Assembly: GCA_003586115.2 (NCBI GenBank)
Contig: QVOM02000112.1
Location: forward strand, 52,016,212-52,080,211
Source: Salvator merianae
Lineage: Eukaryota > Chordata > Lepidosauria > Squamata > Teiidae
Direction of reading: 5' to 3'
DNA: 64,000 nt
Shown here: in pieces, positions 40,191-55,132 of the stretch
Position numbering within the stretch: the first letter of the stretch is position 1
How the letters are laid out: each line of letters begins with the position of its first letter
Position numbers and translations under genes: made by a program
Notes under the pieces: generated by a model
Database searches by the model: none
Seen by the model: only the letters and a program-made list of their open reading frames with translations
What the model was told of the DNA's origin: nothing

Positions 40191-40332
40191 CTGTTGTTGT
40201 TGCACCTCTATGCAATTTTCTTGGCAGAGATATGGAAATGAGTTAGCCATTGCTTATTTCCAGGGAGAGGCTGAGAATCGAACTGGCAACCCTTTGCTTT
40301 CCAGGCTGTTTGCATTACCACTGAGGTAAAGC
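40191..40332 (-). mobile_element. tRNA-derived SINE, copy 3 (antisense)
   Basis: Starts with 'ctgttgttgttgcacctc', the complement of the ACA tail, and ends with the complement of the tRNA head ('gaatcgaactggcaaccc', 'ttaccactgaggtaaag'). It matches the 48881 copy closely over 'ctatgcaNttttNttggcagag'. It is 5'/3' complete but internally shortened. Confidence 0.65.
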
Positions 40333-40529
40333 CCTATTATGGAAGTACAGTAGTTGCCAAGTATTGAAAACTGACAGTTAAGGAAACTAGTGATCATGCC
40401 ACTTTGCCTTGACATGGTTTGCATGACATGGTGGTTTTCAGAAACTGAATTCATGTTTTATGCAAGGAACTGTATCTTCAGATAATGTTTGTATATGAAG
40501 GGAGAGGGAGATTAGAGGCTGCTTTATTT

Positions 40530-40582
40530 CAGAATATCCGAATACAGGGGAATAGGTAAGCAATATCTGGATGTAGCCTAAG
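40530..40582. mobile_element. Half of the palindromic MITE
   Basis: 'agaatatccgaatacaggg', then 'gaataggtaag' and 'atatctggatgtagcc', parallel the right half of the 30225-30362 element ('ggaatatccagaggtagcag', 'aataagagatgtctggatgg'). It is a decayed half-copy. Confidence 0.4.
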
Positions 40583-40892
40583 ATACAACCAGAGGTTGTA
40601 GGCATTTTTGCCTAAAAAAAAAAAAAGAGAGAATATAGTATTTCTAGATAAATAATGTAATTCAGTTTTATGTATAATTTATATAATTATAACAGATTTT
40701 AATAGCAATAGCTTTAAGAAAAGCATTTTTGAAATCCTTATTACCATACACGGTAAGGCACTTTTGTAACCCACAGAAAACTTAAAAACAGTTCTTGAGT
40801 CCGTGAGTCTATGTAAGGAGTATTCTTAGCTAGATGAACACGTCTATTCATTGAACAGTTGCACACTCCCTTCCTTTTAAAGGCATGTTTTG

Positions 40893-40934
40893 CTCCTCCT
40901 CCTCCTCCTCCTCCTCCTCCTTCTCCTTCTCCTC
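40893..40934 (+). repeat. (CTC)n trinucleotide repeat
   Basis: About nine CTC units are followed by TTCTCCTTCTCC. It is a pure pyrimidine tract on the + strand. A T-run of 16-17 bases lies further on at 41259-41275. The remaining intron (39785-41652) has nothing else I recognise. Confidence 0.9.
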
Positions 40935-41629
40935 CATACCACCACCATCATGTGTCTAGTGCCTTTATACACAAAAGTGAAGTGAAATACAAAACCATTT
41001 TGAAAAAATACAGATTCAAAATTAAAAAAGAACTACACCCCATAATGAATTCCAGTAAAATATGCAACCTCTCTGGAGCACTGGTCTCTATGGCCAAGGG
41101 CACTTTTACTCCATTTATGGTACCCAGTAACTGCAGCGTTGGAAGGCTGCTGGGAGAACTAGGCTTGCTTCCATTTCTTCCAAATAGCAACAGTTCAAGC
41201 CTCAGCAAGCCTTAGCAACTCTTTCTTTGACTCTGCGGCTTGTCTATTCCTCCTGGCCCTTTTTTTTTTTTTTTGGCAGAAAAAAGGAGATGGATTGGCT
41301 GCTCAAATCACTTCCCTTCCAGTGTGCAGACATAATAGGACTTAAGTGGTGCTTGCTTAGATTTTGCCCCCCTTAGTTTTTTGGAACGAAGACTGTGATG
41401 TTAAAATTTGCACAAGCTTTAGAGGTTTTTTTTAATGTTCTATTAGAGAAAGGTATTACTATGCCTATGTGGTGGTAAGAATAATGTGGCTAAATATAGT
41501 AAACTGAAATAGATCTACATTGCCTGCTTGATTCTAGAGCACATTGAAGCTAACTTGTTTCTGTTCTCTAAATAAAGGTATATATTTAAGCTTGTATATT
41601 TTTGATAATTAGAAAAGAGATTTCACTAG

Positions 41630-42496
<867 letters not shown>

Positions 42497-42616
42497 GTGT
42501 GAAAAGTCATGCCTGTGAACAGTGTGGTAAGTCGTTTGCAAGGAAAGACATGCTAAAAGAACACATGAGAGTCCATGATAATATCCGGGAATACCTGTGT
42601 GCGGAATGTGGCAAAG
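42497..42616 (+). CDS. PRDM15: PRDM15 coding exon 16 (finger K and first half of L)
   Basis: Acceptor TTTTTTAAG (an AAG acceptor after a good T-run) and donor AAAG|GTACGA. It encodes residues 680-720: finger K with C686, C689, H702 and H706, then C714 and C717 of finger L (YLCAECGKG). It leaves in phase 1. Confidence 0.97.
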
Positions 42617-43299
42617 GTACGAGCATCCAGGTCTTTGCAAAACACCATGAAAAATACTGTCGTTAGGATGTGAATGCTCTCTCACAATCAGAGAGGTTCC
42701 TTATAAACTACTTGAAATCATTAATTCTGTTGCACAGGACGCCTGACTGCTGAGTTTTCTGGACGTAGGATCAAATGATACAGTACTGTCAAACTCCTTT
42801 CCTCACTTACTCTCACTATTTTTTCACATTTTTCAGTAGTAAATTTACTAATGGAAGTACTTTATTCGCAGATGCTTATCCTAAGAGGAATACCAGACAT
42901 GGCATACCAGAGTCAACAGACTCTGTGCGGCTACCAAATATGTGCATTCTTATTTGGTCTGAGTTACTACCAACAGGTTTTATTGAGGGGATCAACTCAG
43001 TCTGCTAATATTTCTACTTCTTAAAATACTTTGGCAATAAAGACTGCAATTAGTACTGGATGGTATTGTTTACTTACACCCAATGTCGCATGGGCAACTT
43101 GAGTTCTCATAATAATATTTTTGTTCACCATAGTAGTTACAACCACTACTAAATTACATTGTTGCATGACTCTGTACAAATTTCCCAAGAGACAAACACT
43201 CTGATATGCCAGATTATGTATTATCTGATATTTATTATCAGAATATGACCTTCCTATACTGGAATAAACAATTGTCTCAAGCTGGGACATATTGCTTAT

Positions 43300-43705
43300 G
43301 GCCTGAAACAAAGATGTCTGCATTGGGACATCCTGTTCCGCCCCTGCCTTGGCTCCGAAGCTCATGTCAGTTTTGGAGCTATCATGGGGTGCTTTGAAAT
43401 GCTCTGTAGGCCAGGAATGAAAGTTCTTGACCTCTGGGGCTCCCAGGAGGAGGACATTTCAATGGACACCTCCATGGTTTAGTATACCACCCCCTAGTAT
43501 GTCAATAGAACTTGAAAAAGAGATCTACTGGTAGAGTGGACCAGGATGGCGCTTTTGTCATCCTAGTCCAGTCAAAGCTCCATTCTGTGTGGACCTAGCA
43601 TACTGTGAGGTGGTGGGACCTCTGGTCTGCTATAAGGTGTGGATGAAAGAGATCCAGAAGTAGAACATGGTCCAATCTACAGCAAGTGCAGAAAAGCCCA
43701 GAGTG
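43300..43705. mobile_element. Inverted-repeat element, family 1, copy e (reversed)
   Basis: The first half is the reverse complement of the 32.4-kb copy: 'cctgttccgcccctgcc', 'ttggctccgaagctcatg' and 'ttttggagct' align with its 'agctccaaag', 'cttcggggct' and 'gcgaacagg' blocks. The right end 'gcaagtgcagaaaagccc' matches the family terminus. The left border is uncertain. It is non-coding. Confidence 0.5.
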
Positions 43706-44503
43706 ACTTCAAGGAAGTCACTGCTCCCTTATGATGTAGGTTACATTGAAAAGCAGGTACTGGCCCAAAGTTACCAAAGTTTCATAGCTGAAGGGACATT
43801 TGAACCCAGAGATTCTCAGGTTCTAGTCTAACAGTCTAGTCTCTAAACTACACTGGCTTTCTGTAGTACTTTGCTCTGCCAGTCCTCCTCCACAAAGCTT
43901 ATGTTGTCCAGTTAGCACAAGCATTCCTGTTGTGTTCCTTCTTTGTTGCGCCATAGTAATTCTTGGAGCTGGATCTTGTTGCTGCAAACGTTTTGCCACC
44001 AGGCTAGATAGGATTATCAGTTTAAATTCACTTGCAATATGCTATCTGAGGCAATACAGTCCACCTTCAAGAACTCCTACTGTGCAACTCTCTAACGCTG
44101 AGCTATAGATATTGTATAGTACAGTATGCCATCTTTAGTTTCATTCCCTTTCTGTGGTTGTTTACTTTTCTTGAACTGCACAGAGCAGCCTTGAATTCCA
44201 AAACTGCAATTTAAGAGTTTGTGATTCTTTACAAATATTACAACAGTGGAATGAACAGAATTATTCAAGAAATTATCTTGTATGAAAATGCACATGAAGC
44301 CTCACACAGACTCTTCCCAATTTTTTTTTAATTGTGCTCTTCTGTGATCTGTTGAAATTTTTTACTGGTTATTTTCTGAAAAAGATCATAGCTTGGGCTG
44401 AGAAGATTCTGAATTCTTTTCCTTTGTGTATTTTTTGAACAAATACACAAGTGTATTTGTTGGAATGTTGGAAGGACATTGTCACACCACTTAGCTTCAT
44501 CTT

Positions 44504-44815
44504 AGGGTGTGATCAGACATGGTTAAATTCTGGGTGAATTGAGGCTCTAAGGACAGACATAAAATATCTAAAATTGCCTTACCGCATCCCAAAGATTCTG
44601 AATGTCAGCCCCTTTCTCAGATGCAAAGTCATAACTCCAAGGGCATCTCAAACTTTAAGCCACGTTGGACAGGAAACACTTAAGCAAAGAGGTGGTGATT
44701 TCCCACCCAGTGACCAGTCAGTAGGTAGCACCCTTGTAGTCAGGTTAGGTTGCCTAAACTTGAGTGCAAAGATAGGCTACAGTGTAAGATAAGTTTGAAC
44801 ACTTTGTTCAGGACA
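44504..44815. mobile_element. Possible inverted-repeat element
   Basis: 'agggtgtgatcagacatgg' resembles the left end of the 18945 element. A weak complement, 'taagtttgaacactttgt', is seen near 44788-44806. There are no further matches, so this is tentative. The 43706-44503 part of this intron shows nothing recognised. Confidence 0.25.
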
Positions 44816-44883
44816 ACTGTTTGAAAGGCATTTGTTTGTGCATCTGGGGATGGGATGCTTATTCTTAAAGAGATGATTTTTAA

Positions 44884-45156
<273 letters not shown>

Positions 45157-46297
45157 TAAAACCTGATTATATACCAGTTTCATCAAAAATAAATAAAGCT
45201 GAATTCTGAGGCTCTTCTAGGAAGTATACATTGAACGAGAATCAACATTATTTTTAAATACGTTTCACAGTCAGCAGCAATATAGTGCATGTTCTTCATT
45301 GAATTTCGAGGTTGAAAGACTTGAAGGAAGTGTACAGAGATGTAAGAATGTGGAAAAAAATCAGAACCAATAATAAAAAGCCTTTCCACAGTACCTGCAG
45401 TAGATATTAGATTCCCAGGGAGTTAGGATGAGTTCATCTGGAGCAGGCTAGAGATGATCTTCATCTTGTCTTTCTCCTGAAATTCTTCCCATGCTTATTG
45501 ATGGCAGATTGCCTTGTGCTTGGGGAGAGGAAAGCTCTGCTAGAGCCTTTGCTGGCACAGTCCTAAGGTTTTCTAGACTTATCTCATGTATATTAGTGCT
45601 TCCTATTGGACCTTGCATTCATAGGTGGATTGTGATTCTTCCTTCATCCCAACTTCAAACTTCTGGGAAGAAAACAATTACATGATCCTTGCAGGTAACA
45701 ATGTTGTTATAAAGTGATCCTCTGTGGAGAGACATATATAGATGTGTTGCCATCCCGGGAAGCCTCTTTGGCTGTTTTTTAAATTGTTGCTTGCTGCATC
45801 TCAGAAGACAAGGCAATGAGAAGAAACCCAAGGAAGACAACAACAGGCACACCATTGTGTTTCTGAATTCTACATCATATTGGTCTTTAAAAGTGAGCGT
45901 CAGCACCTTCAATTGTTCTCATACTGTAATGATCTGGCAGCATCTGCTGGATGCTGAAAAGTCTTGGTAATAAATCTCTTTAGCTCATTAAAGACGTAGC
46001 TACAAATGTTGCTCTGTATATGTCCCAGAAACAAATACCTTTTTGGTGTCTGGTAAATAAGGCCTGTACATGAAATAGGCCAATATAATGAAGGCAGTCA
46101 CACTGGCATCATGTCCAAAGGAGCACGGTAGAGGCAGAATCCATTGTTGATGCTAGAAGTCAAAACACAGAGAAGAATTCACACTGCTATCAGTACGACT
46201 GCCTTAACTGAGCTGAAACATCTTTTTGCCTTAAAAGCCCATGTCAGAGAAATACCGGCTCCAGGTGCAGCATGAGCGTCATCATTTACTCTCTGGT

Positions 46298-46516
46298 CTA
46301 TCCCAGTTCTAGTGGATATTGACCTTGATTGGCTTTTTTCTGTTGGACCTTGCTCTGACATCTCCTCACGGGATTGATGCCTGAAGTCTCTGTGTCTTCT
46401 TTATTCTCCGAATGCTCCAGTTTGGGAATCTCTGAGCTGAGAGCAGTGGGTTTGTTGGCCTCTTCAGATGCTCCTGTCTCTGTCTCTGAGTCATCTGTCA
46501 ACAGGTCCTCAGACAA
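46298..46516 (-). pseudogene. Unidentified coding-like stretch, possible old pseudogene
   Basis: A 72-codon frame on the strand opposite PRDM15 reads as a plausible protein segment rather than random sequence: acidic and Ser/Thr-rich, with SEDLLTDDSETETGASEEAN and EHSENKEDTETSGINP. A shifted frame continues over 46179-46361. Stops and frame changes surround it, and no A-tail or target duplication is seen. I do not recognise the family. It could be a decayed processed gene copy, a LINE piece or chance. Confidence 0.25.
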
Positions 46517-47359
46517 GGTGTGGCACTTTCAGTATCAATGATAGATGTACCTAGTAACACAGATTTGCTGTATTACCTTTACAGTCTTCAAAGACAGGCC
46601 CAGGCTATAGTAGATGATCTTGTGCGTCATTGGAGTAAGGGTGACTGTGGCAACAGTTTTTGCCCAGGAGAAGCTACAACTTTCGGACAGTATGAGTTGA
46701 TAAAGGGCACTTCCTACCACCAAGTTTACCTGGATTCAGAAATGCCCCCGCAAACACCTAAAACTGGATTGTATCTGCATTACTTTTTCAAATGGCCTCA
46801 GTAGCAGATTCCTATAAATGAAAACAAAGAAACCAATGGCCCACTAGAAATAGCTGAATATCTAATTGTCCTCAGCTATAGCCAAAATGGTTGATGGTCA
46901 GAGATGATGGATGGGTTAAAGATTCCCTATCCCAATATTAATTTCTTGAAGAACAAAGAGCAAAATGAGACCCTGCATGACTCCACAGAATAGTATGTCA
47001 AAAAATAATCTCCCATCATCATTTGGGTATATTGTGCATATAGGTGTTCATAAAAGTTATCCCAACATGGCCCCTATGTGAATATACTGTACAAACGTAA
47101 CCCAGCAAATACTGTAAGTTAATGTAAAAATGTACCAGCCTTCAAAACATCATGTAAAAAAACCTTAAAAACATACTAAGTAAATTCCCTGAAACTTGGC
47201 AAATATAAAAACACCTGGAATCAGCCTTCTAGATAGCATTCTTAGGCTATTTTGCAAAAAGTGGCATAAATCAGATTCTGAAGGAAAGATTAATGAAGAG
47301 GCCGTCATTTGAAGCACAATATTTCCAGTTTGACACAAGGATGTTAACTTGATTTCTAA

Positions 47360-48613
<1,254 letters not shown>

Positions 48614-48789
48614 TGGGGAAGCAGTGGACATGTTCAGTATGCGATAAAAAGTACGTCACAGATTACATGCTTCAGAAACACATCCAGCTGACTCATGACA
48701 AAGTAGAAGCACAGAGTTGTCAGCTCTGTGGGACAAAGGTTTCTACCAGAGCATCAATGAGTCGTCACATGCGGCGAAAACACCCAGAG
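48614..48789 (+). CDS. PRDM15: PRDM15 coding exon 19 (fingers O and P)
   Basis: Acceptor TGCTAG and donor GAG|GTGAGT. It encodes residues 792-850: finger O with C798, C801, H814, H819 (H-x4-H) and finger P with C827, C830, H843, H848. Finger P lacks the core aromatic ([13 protein letters not shown]), and finger O has Tyr there. These are the last fingers of the array. It leaves in phase 0. Confidence 0.97.
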
Positions 48790-48880
48790 GTGAGTATAAT
48801 GACATGCTAAGAATGCATCATTTTTTTCCTGACTTTCTAGCGGGATACAAAACATAGATATTCTTGTTCTGAATTTATTT

Positions 48881-49092
48881 GTTGTTGTTGGATACCATCA
48901 AGTTGCTTGGGTGCCACTGAGTTGTGATCAGCTGCTGGTTGACTGCAAGGGTGACTCCACCGGCACCTCTATGCAGTTTTCGTGGCAGAGATAAAGAGGT
49001 AGTTTGCCATTCCCTGCTTCCAGAAAGAGGCTGGGAATTGAACTGGCAACCCTTTGCTTTCTAGGCTACTTGCATTACCACTAAGCTACACC
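48881..49092 (-). mobile_element. tRNA-derived SINE, copy 4 (antisense)
   Basis: 'tgttgttgttggataccatc' is the complement of the SINE tail with its 'gatggtaNcc' block. 'gggaattgaactggcaacc' and 'ttaccactaagctac' are the complements of tRNA box B and box A. It is the most complete copy of this family in the window. Confidence 0.75.
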
Positions 49093-51269
49093 ACCTCCCT
49101 CTGAATTTATTAATTTTTTAATTATATATATTTATTATTTTAGTTCAAAAAATAAACAATAATAAAAATGATCAAATTGAGAAAAAAAGAATCCTCCACC
49201 TCGCTTTTACTAAATGGGTAGATAAGACCTCGTGATTATTTGTCCTTTATATTCCCTCTGAATTTATTAATGATGTGCAAATGACAATTCACAGATTTGT
49301 TTGCTTACAATAACTGCTAATATCTGTGTCTTGCATCTTTATAACACTGCCCCCTAACATCATGCACCACATCTCTTAAATGCACAGTTGGGGGCTAAGA
49401 AGATCTGAACAGCAGGCAATGCTGGTAATTCCCAGAGCGTATATTTAAAAAAAAGAAGAAAAAAAAGATCAGATACTGTAATTCACTGTACTCTAATGTG
49501 CTATACCTTGGGCTGCCCTTGAAGACTGTCTGGAAGCTGTTACTGGCACAGCCAGTAGTGAGCAACTTGGAATCATAGCAACCCAACTGGCTTTCAGATT
49601 GGTGCAAGATTCAATTCAGGATACTGCCTTTAAAGTATTACTTTTAAAAAAATTATTAAAACATTTATACATTATACTGTTTTATCATTAAAAGACCTGG
49701 AGTGGTTTATATTACTTGGAAGTCGCAAATACTTTAAAAAGCAGGTCTTCTAGTATCTCGAAATACAGGCTTTGAAACCTGTAGAAGAGTCTTTCCTTTG
49801 GCCCCACCAGTGGTGCAGCTAACTGTCAAATGGTATGCAGTGAGAACCTTCTCTGTGTCAGGCCCTTGAGCAGAACTCTGTCCTTTTGCTACAGTCATCT
49901 GTCTCTTAATAATCTTTCCTTGTTGGTTTGAGACACATTTTTTTTTCATGCAGCCATTTTGGGAAGAGGTAAAAATGCCAAATTAAGTGCATTAAGCCTT
50001 GAATTATTACAGTGGTGGAATGTAGTTAATTTAAACTTCTAGTTAAAAGTTTAGAGGCTTGGGGTTTTCATTCGGTTTTGTTATTTATTTATTTAAGACA
50101 TCTCTGTATTGCTTTTCATTTTTACAAAAACATCATTGTGCATATGGAAAGAAAAGGGAGCTAAAAGTGGAGCAATGAACTGTCTTCTTGATTTGAAAAA
50201 ACTTGTGTTTTGAGGCACTCCTGTGTTCCTAGCTGTCCTCTTAACCAGAAGAGAAATAATATTCTGTTACAGAGAAAATTAATATGATTTTTTAACAAGT
50301 TAGTTATTGATTTGCATTGAATGTTTTACTGATTTTTAGATTTTTTTGTTATAGAAGTTGTCAGTTCTAAAGCTGCCTTTTATGTTCACTTTAATTTTTT
50401 TCTGTGCTTATGAACATGTGTAGTTAAAACTAGATTAACTATTTTGGACTAGTGACAGTCTATATATGCACAACAGCATATAGATATGGAGGAGACACAA
50501 TAATCACAGTTTCATAGTTAGAGCTTCTAACATAGAACATGACTACAAGCAGGGGACAGAAAGAAAGGGAATAATATCATATCCTGCTCTAGGTTGTCTC
50601 ATTGTGGACTAAAAAAACAATATGATAAGAAAGATATTGAACACTGAGCAGTAAAGTATCAGAGATAACTGAATCTGTGTAAATGATCTTTTAAAAATCT
50701 GTGTGAAACTTTAAGTGAATTATCTCAAGATGTTAAGTACATCTTATACCAGTAGACTTTAGGAGGACGACTATTGTAAGAGAATTAAGTGTTACAAGTT
50801 TCCTCTTGCCTTGCTCCTATTGTTAAAAGACACTAAGCCTTGCTTTACTTAATGATTTTTATGATCGATTTTTTTCTAAAGCTAGTGAGTCACATTTTGA
50901 CAGACTGAATTTTTAATTAAAGCACAGTTTTTTTATTTTAAGTATGTAACATTGATGACACATTAAAATATATGATTCGGGGGGGCGGGTGCATGTGTGG
51001 GAGTTAGGATAGGATGTACCTTTCCACTACTCACTACTCTGGAGCCATAAAAAACACCCAGTGTTGATTTAAAGCAATGTAGGAGCCTCCATTCATCCAT
51101 GCTTGCCTAATCAAAACTCCCCTCCTGCCAAAAATATTTCTTTTAGCCACTAAACACATCTTAAAATAGCTGGCAAGGTCAAACTTCCTAGATGGTTACG
51201 AGGGAGGAAAAGACCGCTGAAATGGATACCAACTGCTAGATGAATCTAGCAGAGACAATCCAGGTTTGT

Positions 51270-52000
51270 TAGAGGCTAAAATGGAGAAGTAAAAAACTCT
51301 GTGGGTTCAGTGGAAAGAGTCTTTCCAAACTATGCAAACATCTTGCTGCCATGAAAGAAGTGATGGACTCTGTTACGTAGGGTCTTAAAGCTACACAACA
51401 GAATCAGATGTGTTAGACATAGTGGCAGGTAACTCTAAGATCAAAGGAATGCAGTCTGAATTAATTACATTAAACGAACAAGTCACAGACCTCAGAACAG
51501 ATTACTCTGGAGGAACATTCACCATAGAAGAGTGAAAAAACAAGTGGAAGGGGCCAGTATGACCCAGTTCATATTGAAATGGTTTGTAGACCTTATTCCC
51601 AGAACTACCACTGAGAGAAATGGACATTGCTAGAGCACATCGTAGTCTAGGCCCCTGCCCCAGAAGGGAATCAGCATCCCAGAGGTATCCTCATGGCGTT
51701 CGACTGTTACTCCGTCAAAAATAAATATAGACCTTAGGGACTGCCAGGATTTGAAAATTGAGGCGGTGTGAATCTATACATTACAGGATTTGGCACCAAA
51801 CATTATAAAACAAAGGAAAAAGTTGAGTAGCCTCACTGAAGCTATATACAATGTGAATATCAGATTCAAATAGGGATATCCCTGTGAGGTCATTGTGCAC
51901 CATAAAGGAAAACATAAGGAAGACATAGCATCACAGCTAAATACGCACTTACTACACAGAGGATGATAGATTCCTCAACATGATCTCCCAGAATGGCTTC
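51270..52000 (+). mobile_element. Decayed L1-type ORF1 remnant
   Basis: Near 51599-51670 one frame reads PELPLREMDIARAHRSLGPC, matching the 'RAHR-LGP' motif of L1 ORF1 RNA-binding proteins. Upstream, coiled-coil-like codons surround 51400-51540. Stops and frameshifts break it. It is a fragment of a dead LINE, not a gene. Other parts of this 5.2-kb intron (49093-51269) are unrecognised apart from a G-run at 50979. Confidence 0.55.
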
Positions 52001-53019
52001 CCATGACCGAGTCGTAAAGGAAGAGTGGCAACATCAGAGTCCTCTGCGCGATCACGAACAAGCCGGCATGACACTAGTAAATTCTTCTTTAAAATATATA
52101 ATTGTTTTTCTTCTCCTAAGGTCTGTCACAACTGACTTAAGTCATTGGTGTTGCCTTTGGAAAAGCAGTTTATACAATAGGCAAGCTACCCTGCAGTAGC
52201 AGTGGCAGCTTATCATGCACAAATATGAATGCAGCTGCTGCTTCTCCAAATCATTTTATAAATGGGGTGTAACTGCTTCCTTGAGATTGTATCTCTGACA
52301 TTCTTTGTAGAGCAATTTACAAAACCATGGCTTAGCATTAATTTTAATAAATGATAGACCTTCAATAAGATTCTTCTTTCTTGCAGTCATTTGATGTTTG
52401 TCAAGTATAAGAAGGGATGCTGCAATTTGCCAACCATGCGTAATTGAAACCATGTATAAGGAAGGACAGCTTGCATGCTTGTGAGTTTACAGTTGATAGT
52501 GAAGAAATAGAAGTAGTGGACAGTTTTGTTCTCTGGCTCCAGAACAGATTCGAGATAGACAGTATGATGGACACTTGAGGAGGAGAATAATTCTTGTTAA
52601 GAAAAAAAAATAGTAAGCTTAGATGATATATGCTTGTCTTTCATGACAACAAAGATCAAAATCATGAAGCAATGGGCTTTTCGTATAGTAAAGCTGGACA
52701 CTCAGGAAGATAGAATACAGATGGTTTTTAATTATGGATCTGAAGAGAGGTACTAAGAATAGACCACTGCAAGACCAAATAAAACCCAGGTGCTCCTTAC
52801 CGGCAGTGATCACAAAGCAAAAACTGAGACACATCAGGCTGAAGGAGGAGGACAGATTGGCACTGTTGCATCTCTACACCTGCGCTACAGCAGACCAGCA
52901 ATCTTGTTCTGCACAGGAGAGATAAGGAGGCATTTTAGGCCCTCTGCATTTGTCCTACAACAGAACTACCCTGCTGTTAACTTCCCCCATTCCTTCCCAG
53001 CCTACTTTTCCTTGGGTAT

Positions 53020-53125
53020 CATGTCTGTTTAGATTGTAAGCCTGAGGGCAGGGACGTATCTGATATTATATATTGTAAGCCACTCTAAGAATCTTTAGAC
53101 GCCAGGGTGGCATATAAATAAACCG
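53020..53125 (+). mobile_element. L2 LINE 3'-end fragment
   Basis: 'agattgtaagcctgaggg', 'cagggacgtatctg', 'gtaagccactctaaga' and 'gggtggcatataaataaa' follow the order of the L2 3' end, and a short (GAAT)n run follows. It is 5'-truncated. The parts of the intron between 52001 and 53983 outside it look unique. Confidence 0.7.
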
Positions 53126-53983
53126 AATGAATGAATTGGATAGGAGTGCGTAAAGGATTAAACAAGTGGCACTGCTTGGCAAGGTTGAGGGAAGTAAAAG
53201 AAAGGGAAGACAAAGAATAATATGTCTGAACTGGATCAATGTGACTACTGTAATCTCCTTGGAAGATCCATGAAACCTTATTGAATGCAGGCCAAATTAG
53301 TGAGCATTTATCAATACAGCCACCAGAAGTCAAGCAGGAAGAAAAGCATACGAAGGCGCTGTAGAGCTTTTAAGTATGGTTGCTGTCAATTTTATTTCTC
53401 ATCCAAGGTCATCTTTCCAACTATATCACTCACAGTTTGCTGCACTAAAGTAACATTCAGCACTAAAATTCTTGGCATTGATAAGGGTAACATTATTTTA
53501 TTGTTGGTAATTTATAGTAAATGGATTAAGATCTGAAGGTACATGAAGGTGTCATGTTAATAAAGTTGATCTAAGGCTGATCAGTAGGTCATTGGATAAG
53601 CACTTTGGAACCCCAATGTAGGCTGTCTTAGGTTCTCTGGAGGAAGAATGAGGCAAAATTAATATAGAGAAATCATTAAAATCTTACTAAGCACAGTACA
53701 CCAATTAAGAATGGGATAGATCCCTGCTCAAAAGCAAACCCTGTTCTTAAAGTTGATTGGTGCTTATGATGACTAGCTGTAGTGGAAGTAGTTCAAGCTG
53801 CGAAATACCAAAATGGCAGCTGGTCTCCGCTTGAGCCACTAGACCTTATCAGGCTTCTCTGTTGTAGGCTGGTAGGAATGGCTATGAAAAATAAAAAATA
53901 AATGCATTCTACATTATTAAATAGTAATTACAACATTGTACATGGTTTCACTGTATTATTGCTTTGAATATATTCATGTCCAG

Positions 53984-54064
53984 GTACTTTCAGTTAGAAT
54001 TGATGACTTGGAGCAGCTTTCAGAGACCACTACCGTTGATGCATCTTCTATAGGAATTGTGCAG
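53984..54064 (+). CDS. PRDM15: PRDM15 coding exon 20 (tail)
   Basis: Acceptor ATGTCCAG and donor CAG|GTATAG. It encodes residues 851-877, [20 protein letters not shown] and SSIGIVQ. This follows the last finger and is conserved with mammals from memory. It leaves in phase 0. Confidence 0.95.
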
Positions 54065-54330
54065 GTATAGTGCAAATGCGCCCAGAAAATGGAATATTAT
54101 TTGCAGCATAGTAGCTCCAGTTTTCCTAGGGTATATATTAGAATATTTCATAGTCTGCCAAATAATAGAAAGATTGCAACCCTCAAGGTTCTTTTATGAG
54201 CCTACAGAATGTTGAATAGGTTTCTGAGAATTATGTTTTCAAATCTATGCTCCTGGTCTTTGAGCATACATTAGAACATAGATGAGTAAGATAGCCCACT
54301 GCTGGTATACAGGTTTGTTAATAAAAGTAT

Positions 54331-54390
54331 ACAAATAAAAGTATATCCATGACCCTAAATACAAATAAAAGTATATCCATGACCCTAAGT
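54331..54390 (+). repeat. 30-bp tandem duplication
   Basis: Two copies, 54331-54360 and 54361-54390, of a unit containing 'acaaataaaagtatatccat' and 'gaccctaa', differing by one base. It is a recent local duplication. Confidence 0.9.
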
Positions 54391-54440
54391 AATCATATTA
54401 CGGGGAGATGGATGCAAAAAGTGACTATCATTCTACTTTG

Positions 54441-55132
54441 TTAGAATTTAAGAGGGCCCTTCTGGATCAGGCCGCAGCCCATTTAGTCTAACATCTTGTC
54501 TCTCACAGTGGCCCACCAATTGCTTTCGGGCATTCTCAAGCAGAAAATAAAGTCAAAACTTTCACCTGCTTTTGATTCCCTGCAAATGGCTTTTAGAGGC
54601 ATTCTGCCTTTCTCTCCAACCTGAAGGCAGTATCTAGTTACAGTTCTAGTAGCTACTGATGTACCTTTCATCCATGGATTTTTCTAACCCTTTCTTAAAG
54701 CTATCCAAGCTGGTTGTTGTCACCACTTGTTCTGGTAGCAAATTCCATAGACTGAGTGATGATCCTCTGGGTGAAAAAATACTTCCCATTGTTGGTCCTA
54801 ACTCTCTTGCCCATCAGCTTCATAGAGTGCCACCTGGTTTTAGCAGATAAAAGAATTTTTCTCTATACACCTTTTCCACACCATGCATGATTTTATGTAC
54901 TTCAGTCAGGTCCCCTCTTTAATGCTGTCTTTCAAGGCTGAAGAGGCCTTGATATTGCAGCCTGGTTTTATAAGGAAGGTGTTCTAGTCCCCTGATCATT
55001 CTGGTTGCTCTTTTCTGCACTTTTTCCAGTTCCACACAATATCCTTTCTGAGGCATGGTGACCAAAATTGTACACAGTATTCCAAATGTGACCTCACCAA
55101 TGGCTTGGCTACTCCTAATAGCCTAAAGTACA
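54441..55132 (-). mobile_element. CR1 LINE 3' end, antisense, older copy
   Basis: It begins with 'gggcccttctggatcaggcc', the complement of the CR1 3' end used at 14.9 and 26.4 kb. It extends through the RT C-terminal region ('catgcatgattttatgtactt' is the complement of the KIMH block) to 'ttggtcaccatgcctc'-type text. It is truncated or interrupted where the next CR1 starts. Confidence 0.85.

Noticed and set aside
40859..41215. 118-codon frame with a poly-proline run
   Set aside because: The proline run is the (CTC)n microsatellite read in frame; what follows has no recognisable domain or splice context.
44574..44792. 72-codon frame before exon 17
   Set aside because: No similarity to PRDM15 and no splice signals; it lies in a possible inverted-repeat element.
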